Below, in pieces: positions 1 to 7,284 of a stretch of 18,914 nucleotides of DNA. The notes under the pieces are model-generated. The model had not been told where the DNA came from. It searched no databases and saw only the letters and a list, made by a program, of their open reading frames with translations. The first letter of the stretch is position 1. Every line of letters begins with the position of its first letter. The position numbers and the translations under genes were made by a program. The stretch is from an uncultured Collinsella sp. (GTDB lineage: Bacteria > Actinomycetota > Coriobacteriia > Coriobacteriales > Coriobacteriaceae): NCBI GenBank assembly GCA_900548365.1, contig URKM01000035.1:1-18914 (forward strand), in the 5' to 3' direction.

Positions 1-120
1 TACCCGCCGCGGCCCGCACCTGAGGCTGCGACCCGTGCCCGCGCCCGTGGCTGCGGCCCGTACCCGCGGCCGCCCGCCGCGGTGGCGTCCGTCCGTCGAA
101 GGACGTTGGACATCCATCGG
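1..120. repeat. GC-rich degenerate direct repeats at left edge
   Basis: The first 70 bases are built from variations of GGCTGCG and CCCGTRCCCGCG. The copies at 24-43 and 49-68 match at 18 of 20 positions with a 25-base period, and GCGGCCCG[C/T]ACC occurs at 9-20 and 53-64. One frame ends in a TGA at 21-23 (Pro-Ala-Ala-Ala-Arg-Thr-stop), so this may be the tail of a truncated upstream gene followed by low-complexity DNA. The window edge prevents a decision. Confidence 0.4.
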
Positions 121-150
121 TACGACGGTTCCCTGCGAGCCCGTTCTCGT

Positions 151-156
151 TACAAT
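151..156 (+). promoter_or_regulatory. Candidate -10 element of the first kinase gene
   Basis: TACAAT at 151-156 matches the sigma-70 type -10 consensus at 5 of 6 bases and lies 40 bases before the chosen start of the kinase. No convincing -35 hexamer is seen at the usual distance; TTCCCT at 129-134 is weak. This is a pattern match only. Confidence 0.3.
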
Positions 157-196
157 GAATCGCGCTGGTGTGTCGATGCGAGAGAACGGGGGACGC

Positions 197-1618
197 ATGG
201 CCGATTCGCACCGCTCCTTCCATAAGGCCGCGGCGCGCAACATGACGCGCACGCTGCGCAACGCGCAACGCGCGGCGACCGTCGTGCTGGGCCTGTGCGT
301 TCCGTTCCTGCTGGCGCTTTTGGTATGGGACCTCACCGCCAACATCAATCCCGTGCCCGCGGTGGTCACCATCGCCGGCCTGGTGATGCTGTGCTTCTTC
401 TTCAGCTACGTCTTCGTCGTCCCGGACGACCTCACGTCCAGCGCGACCGACCGCACGCTCTCCATCGCATCCAAGATCTTCGTCCACACGCGCAACGGCA
501 TGACGCCCGATGCCGCGCTGGGCGCCTGCCAGATCATCCTGCCCGAGACGCTGGCATCCGCCATGTGCATCACCAACGGCCGCCAGGTACTTGCCAGCTG
601 GGGCGAGGGCTGCGAGCGGTATCCCACCGGCCAGCCGGTGGTCCTCGAGACCACGCTGAACGTGATCGAGACGCAGGCGATGAGCGTCTTCTCGCGCGAT
701 TCGAGCGATACGCGCGAGCGCGAGTTCTTCCCCCGCATGCGCGCCGGCATCGTGGCGCCGCTCACCGTGCGCGGCCGCTGCGTGGGCACGCTCGAGCTGT
801 ACTATCCTCGCTTCGGCAACATCGATATGCGGCAGACCGCCCTGGCCAGCGGATTCGCCGACCTCATCTCCACGCAGCTCGCGAGCTTCGAGCTCGAGCG
901 CCAGGAGGAGGTCTCGGCCCGCGTCGAGCTGCGCGCGCTGCAGTCCCAGGTCGACCCGCACTTCCTGTTCAACACCATCGGGACCATCGTCTCCCTGGTT
1001 CGCACGGAACCCGAGAAGGCGCGGTCGCTGCTGATCGACTTCTCGAACTACTACCGCCAGACGCTTTCGGATTCCGAGACCCTCACCACGCTCGAGCGCG
1101 AGCTCGAGCAGGGCATTCGCTATATCAACCTGATGCAGGCGCGCTACGGCGAGGGCCGGCTGCGCATCCACTCGCATATCGAGGAGGGGATGGGGTGCAG
1201 CAAGGTCCCCCCGTTCATCCTGCAGCCTCTGCTGGAGAACTGCATCAAGCACGCGATGCGCGAGACCGAGCCGCTCACGATTCACCTGGAGGCGCGCTCT
1301 ACCGCGACGGGCATGGAGATCGTGGTGGCAGACGACGGCATCGGTATGAGCGAGGAGGTGCGCGCGCATCTGTTCGACCAGCCCGACCAGGCCCGCCCGG
1401 TGCAGCCCGAGACCGTGACGGCCGACGGCTCGATCAAGCGCGGATGCGGTCTGGCGCTCTGCAACGTCTTGATGCGCATTCACTTCTTCTTCGGCGACGG
1501 TTCGGGCATCAAGGTCGAATCGACCGAGGGCGTGGGCACCGCGATCACGGTGCAGCTGGTAGGGGAGCCGCATGAGCCTACGCCGACGGGCACGCTGCTG
1601 CCGTCGAGCGCTGCGTAG
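197..1618 (+). CDS. LytS-type sensor histidine kinase with GAF-like domain
   Basis: A membrane sensor kinase of the LytS/YpdA class, expected to phosphorylate the LytTR regulator encoded 25 bases downstream. The 473-residue product has two hydrophobic segments (about 28-46 and 54-75), a GAF-like region (about 85-230), then the His_kinase motif VDPHFLFNT with phospho-acceptor His255. The ATPase domain has the N-box LLENCIKHA (Asn348), DDGIGM (379-384) and GCGLAL (416-421). The start at 197 is chosen because GGGGGA at 188-193 precedes it. The open frame extends up to 35, but that part is Arg/Pro-rich low-complexity sequence. The many-helix sensor domain of classical LytS is absent; two helices plus GAF replace it. 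It is clearly paralogous to the kinase at 5750-7111. The signal sensed cannot be read from the sequence. Confidence 0.92.
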   Translation: MADSHRSFHKAAARNMTRTLRNAQRAATVVLGLCVPFLLALLVWDLTANINPVPAVVTIAGLVMLCFFFSYVFVVPDDLTSSATDRTLSIASKIFVHTRNGMTPDAALGACQIILPETLASAMCITNGRQVLASWGEGCERYPTGQPVVLETTLNVIETQAMSVFSRDSSDTREREFFPRMRAGIVAPLTVRGRCVGTLELYYPRFGNIDMRQTALASGFADLISTQLASFELERQEEVSARVELRALQSQVDPHFLFNTIGTIVSLVRTEPEKARSLLIDFSNYYRQTLSDSETLTTLERELEQGIRYINLMQARYGEGRLRIHSHIEEGMGCSKVPPFILQPLLENCIKHAMRETEPLTIHLEARSTATGMEIVVADDGIGMSEEVRAHLFDQPDQARPVQPETVTADGSIKRGCGLALCNVLMRIHFFFGDGSGIKVESTEGVGTAITVQLVGEPHEPTPTGTLLPSSAA

Positions 1619-1643
1619 GCGACGTATCGGAAAGGGATCGTAG

Positions 1644-2378
1644 ATGAGCAATCAGTGGAACGTGTTGATCGTTGACGACGAGCCTCCCATTCGCGCCGAG
1701 CTGCGCTATCTGCTCGGGCAAGATGAGCGGATAGGCTCGATCGACGAGGCGGGAGGCGCCACCGAAGCGGTGAGCAAGATCTTGGCCAGCCGACCGGACG
1801 TGCTGTTTCTCGATATCCAGATGCCGGGTACGAGCGGTATCAAGCTCGCCGAGACCCTGGCGAACCTCAAGACGCCGCCGGTGGTGGTGTTCGTGACCGC
1901 GTTCGCCGAGTACGCCGCCTCGGCGTTCGAGCTCGATGCGGTGGACTACATCCTCAAGCCGGTGGAGACGAGCCGCCTGGAGAAGGCGCTCGACAAGGTT
2001 TCCGCGGCGATGGCGTCGCGCGACCCCTCTCCGCGGTCGGAGCGCGTCATGCGCCTGTCGGTGGAGCGCGCGGGCAAGCGGGCGTTCATCCCCGTGACCG
2101 ACATCGTCTACATCGAGGCGAAGGCCGATTACTCGAGCGTGGTGACGGCGGCGGGCAGCTATCTGGTGAACGAGTCCATCTCCTCGCTGGAGCGCCGTCT
2201 GGCTCCGCAGGGATTTCTGCGCGTGCACCGCAGCTACCTGGTGAACCTCGATGACGTGCACGACGTCGAGGTCTCTCGCTCGGGGTTGATGGAGCTCAAG
2301 GTCGAGCGGGTCGGCGCGTCGGTGCCGGTATCGCGTCGTCGCACCGCCGAGGTGAAGGAGCGGCTCGGCATCGCCTAG
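1644..2378 (+). CDS. LytTR-family response regulator
   Basis: A DNA-binding response regulator that should pair with the kinase ending 25 bases upstream. The 244-residue protein has a receiver domain at 1-120 with acidic residues Asp11 and Asp12, the phosphorylatable Asp57 (FLDIQMPG), Thr85 and Lys105 (LKPVE). A LytTR DNA-binding domain follows from about 140 to the end, with the family signatures DIVYIEA and FLRVHRSYLVNL. AAGGGA at 1632-1637 supports the ATG at 1644. LytTR regulators usually bind paired direct repeats near transporter or cell-surface genes. The MFS gene 160 bases downstream is a possible target, but that is inference. The 3' end is duplicated: a second in-frame copy of the last codons follows the stop (see the repeat at 2357-2430). 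Confidence 0.94.
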   Translation: MSNQWNVLIVDDEPPIRAELRYLLGQDERIGSIDEAGGATEAVSKILASRPDVLFLDIQMPGTSGIKLAETLANLKTPPVVVFVTAFAEYAASAFELDAVDYILKPVETSRLEKALDKVSAAMASRDPSPRSERVMRLSVERAGKRAFIPVTDIVYIEAKADYSSVVTAAGSYLVNESISSLERRLAPQGFLRVHRSYLVNLDDVHDVEVSRSGLMELKVERVGASVPVSRRRTAEVKERLGIA

Positions 2379-2430
2379 GCGGGGCGGGCGGCCCGCCGGG
2401 AGCGGCTCGGCATCGCTTGAGTGGGGCGGA
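2357..2430 (+). repeat. Tandem duplication of the regulator 3' end
   Basis: GGAGCGGCTCGGCATCGC occurs at 2357-2374 and again at 2399-2416 with a period of 42 bases (14 codons). The copies diverge after the first 18 bases but still align (TAGGCGGGGCGG against TGAGTGGGGCGG). The second copy keeps the reading frame, so a second ERLGIA-stop lies 42 bases after the first. Between the copies, GGCGGGC at 2384-2390 and GCCCGCC, starting directly at or one base after it, form a compact palindrome. Confidence 0.8.
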
Positions 2431-2537
2431 TGGGGCGAAACCTCCGTTCCAAAACGGCTCATTTACCGAATCCTGATATACGCCGCGCGAGGGCTGCCGT
2501 ACCATAGTGCGAGATATATCGCCGAGGGGAGCCAGCA

Positions 2538-3794
2538 ATGAAATACACCAAGATGGAACGCAACTGGGTCATGTACGATGTGGGCAATTCCGCGCTCGTC
2601 TTGCTGAACACCTCGGTCGTGCCCATTTACTTCAACGCGATCAACACGGGCGCGAGCTCCGCCGACCTCGTGACCGCGTGGGCGAACGCGCAGACCGTCG
2701 CCTCCCTGGCCGTGGCCCTGCTCATGCCCATCTTGGGCTCGCTGGCCGATTACGCCGGCAACAAGGTCAAGTTCTTCCTCGGCTTCTTCCTAACCGGCCT
2801 CGTGCTGTGCCTGGCGCAGGCCATTCCGATGAGCGCCATGGCGTTCCTGGTCGTCTACGTGCTGTGCACGATCGGCCTGAACTCATCGATGACCTTCTAC
2901 GACGCGATGCTGCCCGACGTGACCACCGACGACCGCATGGACTCGGTGTCCTCCTCGGGCTATGCCTGGGGGTACGTGGGGTCGACCATCCCCTTCATCC
3001 TGTGCATCGCCCTCATCTTCGGCGGTCCCGGCCTGCTGGGGCTCGATACGCTCACCTGCACGCGCATCACCTTCATCATCACCGGCCTGTGGTGGCTCGC
3101 CTTCACCGTTCCGCTGCTTCGGACCTATCAGCAGCGCTTCGGCAAGGAGCGCGAGCACGGCGCCGGGGGCGTGCTGCACAGCATCGCCAAGACGTTCAGC
3201 GGCTTGATTGGCACCTGCAAGAGCATCGCGCACGACCGCGTGCTGCTGGTCTTCATGATCGCCTTCTTCTTCTACATCGACGGCGTCCATACGGTCATCT
3301 CCATGGCGACGAGCTACGGCGCCGCCCTGGGCATCGATTCGACCCAACTGGTGCTGGCGCTGTTGGTGACGCAGTTCGTGGCGTTCCCCTCGGCCATCGC
3401 CTACGGGCGCCTCGCGGGCAGGTTCGGTACCCTGCGCATGATCATCGTGGCGGTCGCCGCATACGTGGGCATCGTCCTGTTCGCCGCCTTCTTCCTGAAG
3501 TCCGCCGTGGAGTTCTGGATCCTCGCGGTGCTGGTGGGCATGTTCCAGGGCGGCGTCCAGGCGCTGTCGCGCAGCTATTTCGGCAAGCTCATTCCCAAGG
3601 AGCGCGCCAACGAGTACTACGGCTTCTTTGATATTTTCGGACGCTACGCCTCCGTCATGGGCACTCTGCTAGTATCTATCGTGACATCGCTCACGGCGGA
3701 TCCTTCTTTAGGAGTGCTTTCCATCGGGATCCTGCTGGTCGCGGGCTTTGTCATGTTAGTAAAGCTCTCCAGCATGCAGAAGGCGCGCGCCTAG
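2538..3794 (+). CDS. MFS transporter, Atg22/UMF1-like
   Basis: A 418-residue integral membrane protein with about twelve hydrophobic segments. The opening YDVGNSALVLLNTSVVPIYF strongly resembles the start of the Atg22-like (UMF1) branch of the major facilitator superfamily. Other family-like features are GSLADYAGNK after the second helix region, FYDAMLPD, and the loop QALSRSYFGKLIPKERANEYYGFFD near the second half, of which only the gist is quoted here. Bacterial members are widespread and their substrates are mostly unknown; yeast Atg22 effluxes amino acids from the vacuole. GAGGGGA at 2524-2530 sits seven bases before the ATG. The gene is followed by a strong terminator hairpin at 3824-3862. 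No substrate is assigned. It could be a target of the upstream LytTR system because of its position only. Confidence 0.88.
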   Translation: MKYTKMERNWVMYDVGNSALVLLNTSVVPIYFNAINTGASSADLVTAWANAQTVASLAVALLMPILGSLADYAGNKVKFFLGFFLTGLVLCLAQAIPMSAMAFLVVYVLCTIGLNSSMTFYDAMLPDVTTDDRMDSVSSSGYAWGYVGSTIPFILCIALIFGGPGLLGLDTLTCTRITFIITGLWWLAFTVPLLRTYQQRFGKEREHGAGGVLHSIAKTFSGLIGTCKSIAHDRVLLVFMIAFFFYIDGVHTVISMATSYGAALGIDSTQLVLALLVTQFVAFPSAIAYGRLAGRFGTLRMIIVAVAAYVGIVLFAAFFLKSAVEFWILAVLVGMFQGGVQALSRSYFGKLIPKERANEYYGFFDIFGRYASVMGTLLVSIVTSLTADPSLGVLSIGILLVAGFVMLVKLSSMQKARA

Positions 3795-3824
3795 CGTTCG
3801 CCTTTGCATAGGCTGCTGCGACGC
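3794..3824 (+). promoter_or_regulatory. Small hairpin upstream of the queT terminator hairpin
   Basis: GCGTTCGC at 3794-3801 can pair with GCGACGC at 3818-3824 with one bulged T and a 16-base loop. Its last base is shared with the terminator stem that follows, so the two structures abut or compete. It is the only other structure between the MFS stop codon and the terminator, and it could be part of a leader regulating queT. GC content makes chance pairing easy. Confidence 0.25.
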
Positions 3825-3862
3825 GGAGGGCTTTGCTGACGACCAGTAAAGCCCTCCGTTTT
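3824..3862 (+). terminator. Rho-independent terminator or attenuator before queT
   Basis: CGGAGGGCTTT at 3824-3834 pairs perfectly over 11 bases with AAAGCCCTCCG at 3848-3858, with a 13-base loop, and TTTT follows at 3859-3862. It ends the MFS transcript. It also lies only about five bases before the queT ribosome binding site, leaving no room for a promoter between. Any queT transcript must therefore read through it or start upstream of it, which is the arrangement of an attenuator. Confidence 0.8.
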
Positions 3863-3879
3863 CGTTAGAAGGTGGCCAC

Positions 3880-4461
3880 TTGAAATCTCAGTATATCGCC
3901 CGAGTGGGCGTCATCGCCGCTGCGTATGCGGCCTGCACGCTCATCGCCATGCTCTTCTTGGGCAGCTTGGCATGGGGTCCCATCCAGTTCCGCGTATCCG
4001 AGGCCCTGTGCGTGCTCGCGCTGTTCACGCCCGCGGCCGTGCCCGGGCTCACCTTGGGGTGCGCGCTGGCGAACGTCGCCAACATCGTGCTTTCGGGTAC
4101 CGGCATGCTCGGCATGCTCGACGTGGTGTTCGGGTCGCTCGCGACGTTCGCGGGAGCGCTCTTCACATGGAAGCTGCGCAGCCGTCCCGCCCTCGCGCTC
4201 GCGGGGCCGGTGCTCGCCAACGCGCTCATCGTGCCCGCGTACCTGCCGTTGCTCCTGCAGGGCATCGGCTTCTACACGATTCCGTTCACCTCGATCTCGC
4301 TCGACGGCGCCTGGCTGCCCATGTACCTTTTCGGTCTGGTCGCGACCGGCATCGGCGAAGCGGTTATCATGTATGTGCTCGGCTATCCATTGCAGCGCTC
4401 GCTGGCAAAAACTCCTTTCATGAAGCGCGAGCTCGAAAGTATGGGTACAACAGCAAAGTAG
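3880..4461 (+). CDS. queT: QueT-family transporter (queuosine precursor ECF S component)
   Basis: A 193-residue membrane protein with about six hydrophobic segments, recognised as the QueT family (S component of an energy-coupling-factor transporter for a queuosine precursor such as preQ1). Diagnostic stretches include WGPIQFRVSEALCVLALF near residues 31-48 and the polar pair of loops before LFGLVATGIGEAVIMYVLGYPL near the C-terminus. S components need the shared EcfA-A'-T module, which is not encoded in this window. The start is a TTG at 3880, supported by GAAGGTGG at 3868-3875; the next in-frame candidate is a GTG eight codons later with poorer spacing. Known queT genes are often preceded by preQ1 riboswitches, and here a terminator hairpin abuts the ribosome binding site. 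No queuosine biosynthesis gene is seen nearby. Confidence 0.85.
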   Translation: MKSQYIARVGVIAAAYAACTLIAMLFLGSLAWGPIQFRVSEALCVLALFTPAAVPGLTLGCALANVANIVLSGTGMLGMLDVVFGSLATFAGALFTWKLRSRPALALAGPVLANALIVPAYLPLLLQGIGFYTIPFTSISLDGAWLPMYLFGLVATGIGEAVIMYVLGYPLQRSLAKTPFMKRELESMGTTAK

Positions 4462-4568
4462 TTCTTGCGCGCGCACATTTTCGCGGCGCTGCGTAACGAG
4501 GATGCGCGGCGAGCGGGCGTCGGACCCGTCTCGCGGCGTCGGGCAGCGTGTTCGGAAGGGGCGAGCTC

Positions 4569-5753
4569 ATGAGACCTGTAATCGTGATTCCCTCCTATTG
4601 GGCGGGCAATCATGCCGAGACGTTGTCGCCGGGTGCCTATGACCATACGACCGACCTGTTCTCGGAGACCCCCGATCTGGACCGCTGCCTGTCCTCGCTC
4701 GAGCAGGTGCACGACTGCCCGCGCATCATCGTGCTGGTGGTGTGCCCGCTGTCCGCGACGCGCGACGTGCGCCTGAGGCTCGACCATGTCGTCGCGGCGC
4801 ATCCCGGGCTCAAGATCACGCTGGTGACGAACATCGAGGCCGCGCGCATCATGGAGCGCGTGGGCGAGCTGGCGCCCCATGCGCCGGGCGAGGGCGTCTC
4901 GCTGCGCGGCTACGGCGCGATTCGCAACATGGGATTGGCCGTGTCGGCCATCCTGGGGCACGATATCGTGATCTTCCTGGACGACGACGAGGTCGTCCTC
5001 TCCGCCGATTTCGTGGAGCGCGCCGTCTACGCGCTGGGCAAGGAGACGCGCCAGCGCCTGCCCATCCTGGCGAAGAGCGGGTACTACTACGATCGCTCGG
5101 GCTCTCCGCTGGCCGACACGTCGCGCGCCGGCTTGACGCAGCGCTGGTGGACGAAGCGCTTGGAATTCAACCGTTGGATGGAGAAGGCCCTGGCGGGCAC
5201 GCGCATCTCGCGCTCGAACTACGTGTGCGGCGGATGCCTGGCCCTGCATGCCCGCGCGTTCCGGCGCATCGCCTTCGATCCCTTCATCACCCGCGGCGAA
5301 GACCTCGACTACCTCTTCAACATGCGCCTGTTCGGCTACGACGTCTGGTTCGACAACACCTGGGTCGTGAAGCACCTGCCCCCCGACGAGGGCGAGCGGA
5401 GCTCGCGCTTCATGCAGAACGTCTACCGGTGGTACTACGAGCGCGCGAAGCTGTCGTTTGCCGCGCGCCAAAAGGAATACTGCCAGGTGAGTCCCGCGTC
5501 GCTCATGCCCTATCCCGGGCCCTGGATCTCCCACGAGCTCGATGAGCGCGTACGGCGGACCTCGTTCATCCGCATGATCGCGTCCGCCGACCACAAGGGG
5601 TACTGGCGTATCTGGCGCACGGGCCGCGAGGAGGCCGAACGCTACGCATGCGACAACGCTGGCAGATATCTGAAGTTCCAGAGCTTCTGGCCGAGTATCA
5701 TGGATGGTCTATGGAACGATCCGGTTCTGGCCGATATGTTGGAGCATGCATGA
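4569..5753 (+). CDS. GT-A-fold glycosyltransferase (GT2-like)
   Basis: A 394-residue soluble protein with a glycosyltransferase family 2-like layout. It has an N-terminal nucleotide-binding strand (VIVIPSYWAG), an RNMGLAVS helix typical of GT2, the metal-binding acidic motif FLDDDE (Asp138-Glu141), GGCLALHARAF at 221-231, and the catalytic-base region RGEDLDYLFNMRLFGY (242-257). No signal peptide or membrane helix is seen, so it should act in the cytosol or at the inner face of the membrane. The ATG at 4569 is preferred because GGAAGGGG at 4555-4562 precedes it; a GTG at 4548 in the same frame lacks this spacing. Its TGA stop overlaps the ATG of the next kinase gene (ATGA at 5750-5753). The acceptor and sugar are unknown. 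Confidence 0.82.
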   Translation: MRPVIVIPSYWAGNHAETLSPGAYDHTTDLFSETPDLDRCLSSLEQVHDCPRIIVLVVCPLSATRDVRLRLDHVVAAHPGLKITLVTNIEAARIMERVGELAPHAPGEGVSLRGYGAIRNMGLAVSAILGHDIVIFLDDDEVVLSADFVERAVYALGKETRQRLPILAKSGYYYDRSGSPLADTSRAGLTQRWWTKRLEFNRWMEKALAGTRISRSNYVCGGCLALHARAFRRIAFDPFITRGEDLDYLFNMRLFGYDVWFDNTWVVKHLPPDEGERSSRFMQNVYRWYYERAKLSFAARQKEYCQVSPASLMPYPGPWISHELDERVRRTSFIRMIASADHKGYWRIWRTGREEAERYACDNAGRYLKFQSFWPSIMDGLWNDPVLADMLEHA

Positions 5754-7111
5754 AATCTGAAGAATCCGAGTTCGCCCGCGTAGGGGGCGCGTCCTCGATG
5801 GCCCGGCTCACGCCGTTCTTTCGCTGGCTGGCGTTCGCGTGCGCGATGCTGCTGATCATGTACTTCATCTACGAGCTGTTCGAGGGCCACGCGCCGCTCA
5901 TCACGCTCGCCGCCTGCGTGCTGCTGGGCATCCTGCTCGCGATCTTTCTCCAGCTGTACGTGAATCCGGATTCGCTGCGCTCCCAGTATGCCGAGCAGAC
6001 GCTGTCGATCGCCTCCGATATGCTCGAGGACATGCGCGACGGCCTGACGCCGCAAAGCGCGGAGGCGATCTGCCTGCGCCTGCTTCCCGAGACGCGTGCC
6101 GTCACCATCGCGGTGACCGATCGCGAGCGCGTGCTCGCCTGCGTGGGCGCCTATGCGGAGAGGTTTCCTCCGGGATCGCCCATCCATACGCCGGCGACGC
6201 GCTATGCGCTCGACCACGGGTTGGTCCAGTCGTTCACCAACGCCCCCTCGTTTTTCAACGTCGACGGCGAGGCGTGGAAGGTGCCGGCGGGCATCATCGC
6301 CCCGCTCAAGGTTCGCGGCGTGTCCGTGGGAACCCTCAAGTTCTACTTCAGCACCTCGCACGCCGTCGACCGCACGCAGTACGCCCTCGTCTCGGGCTTT
6401 GCGGAGCTCATCTCCACGCAGCTCGCCACGCATGAGCTCGAGCGCCAAGACGAGCTCACCGCCCGCGCCGAGCTGCGCGCGCTCCAGGCCCAGATCAACC
6501 CGCATTTCCTGTTCAACACGCTGAACACCATCGCGTCCCTGACGCGGACCGAACCCCTGCGCGCCCGCGAGCTGCTGCGCGAGTTCGCGTCGTTCTACCG
6601 CTCCACGCTCGATAACTCCGGCTCGCTCATCCCCGTGTCGCGCGAGATCATGCAGACGAGGCGCTACCTCATGTTCGAGAAGGCGCGCTTCGGCGAGGAG
6701 CGCATCGTGGAGACGATGGATATCGACGAGGCGGTGGAGGATGCGCCGGTGCCCGCTTTCATCATCCAGCCGCTGGTCGAGAACGCCGTGCGCCACGCTA
6801 TGAAAGACGAGGGGGCGCTCCATATCACCGTGAGCGTCCATCCCGATGGGGACGAGGCGCTGTGCATCCGCGTGATCGACGATGGAGCCGGCATGGATGC
6901 CGAGACCGCCGCGCGCCTGTTCAACGAGGCGCTTCCCAAGCCCGACTCCCAGGCGCCGCAGGGCGGGGGAGCGGGAGTTGCCACGCGCAACATCTCCGAG
7001 CGCATCAAGCGCTTCTACGGTCCGCGCTCCTCGGTCGAGGTCACCTCGCAGCCCGGGTGCGGCACGACGATCGCCTTGCACCTCGATCTGCAGCAGAGCA
7101 TCTTCGGGTGA
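5750..7111 (+). CDS. Second LytS-type sensor histidine kinase
   Basis: A 453-residue paralogue of the kinase at 197-1618. It has two hydrophobic segments (about 23-43 and 48-68), a GAF-like region (about 85-225), the phospho-acceptor motif INPHFLFNT with His252, the N-box LVENAVRHA (Asn345), DDGAGM (377-382) and a glycine-rich GGGAGVATRN box (405-414). The shared block SGFAxLISTQLA...ELERQ just before the kinase core is nearly identical in both paralogues. The ATG overlaps the stop of the glycosyltransferase by four bases, with GGAG at 5741-5744 as ribosome binding site, so the two are probably translationally coupled. Its likely partner regulator is at 7285-8004, but a 12-bp stem and about 170 bases separate them. 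The signal is unknown. Confidence 0.92.
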   Translation: MKSEESEFARVGGASSMARLTPFFRWLAFACAMLLIMYFIYELFEGHAPLITLAACVLLGILLAIFLQLYVNPDSLRSQYAEQTLSIASDMLEDMRDGLTPQSAEAICLRLLPETRAVTIAVTDRERVLACVGAYAERFPPGSPIHTPATRYALDHGLVQSFTNAPSFFNVDGEAWKVPAGIIAPLKVRGVSVGTLKFYFSTSHAVDRTQYALVSGFAELISTQLATHELERQDELTARAELRALQAQINPHFLFNTLNTIASLTRTEPLRARELLREFASFYRSTLDNSGSLIPVSREIMQTRRYLMFEKARFGEERIVETMDIDEAVEDAPVPAFIIQPLVENAVRHAMKDEGALHITVSVHPDGDEALCIRVIDDGAGMDAETAARLFNEALPKPDSQAPQGGGAGVATRNISERIKRFYGPRSSVEVTSQPGCGTTIALHLDLQQSIFG

Positions 7112-7144
7112 TGGGAAAGGGGCCCGTTCGGACCCCTTTCCCAT
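7111..7144 (+). terminator. Long hairpin after the second kinase, no U-tract
   Basis: ATGGGAAAGGGG at 7111-7122 pairs perfectly with CCCCTTTCCCAT at 7133-7144, and CCG/CGG can extend it inward around a TT loop. The stem begins at the last base of the kinase stop codon. No T-run follows (GTGGGCC), so it may be a weak terminator, an mRNA 3'-end stabiliser or a differential-expression element between kinase and regulator. Confidence 0.5.
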
Positions 7145-7203
7145 GTGGGCCGCACGCGGTCTGCGGCTTGGCATCTTCCGCGTAAGGTTGCTTGCATAAG
7201 GGG

Positions 7204-7209
7204 TAGAAT
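7204..7209 (+). promoter_or_regulatory. Candidate -10 element of the second regulator gene
   Basis: TAGAAT at 7204-7209 matches the -10 consensus at 5 of 6 bases and lies between the hairpin after the kinase and the regulator start at 7285. No good -35 is found at 16-18 bases; TTGGCA at 7168-7173 is too far away. It would give the regulator its own promoter. Confidence 0.28.
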
Positions 7210-7284
7210 AGGTGAACGTGAGCCTCCGCTGGCGGTAGCTATGGGGCTTTGAACGGTTTTCTAAATAACGAAAGGGATAGTTGT

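Noticed and set aside
35..196. An N-terminal extension of the first kinase
   Set aside because: The extra 54 residues are low-complexity Arg/Pro/Ala, there is no ribosome binding site at 35, and a good one precedes 197.
3824..3875. A class I preQ1 riboswitch
   Set aside because: The stem is 11 bp, much too long for the class I P1 helix, and the A-rich tail that should form the pseudoknot is missing. Other classes could not be tested by eye.
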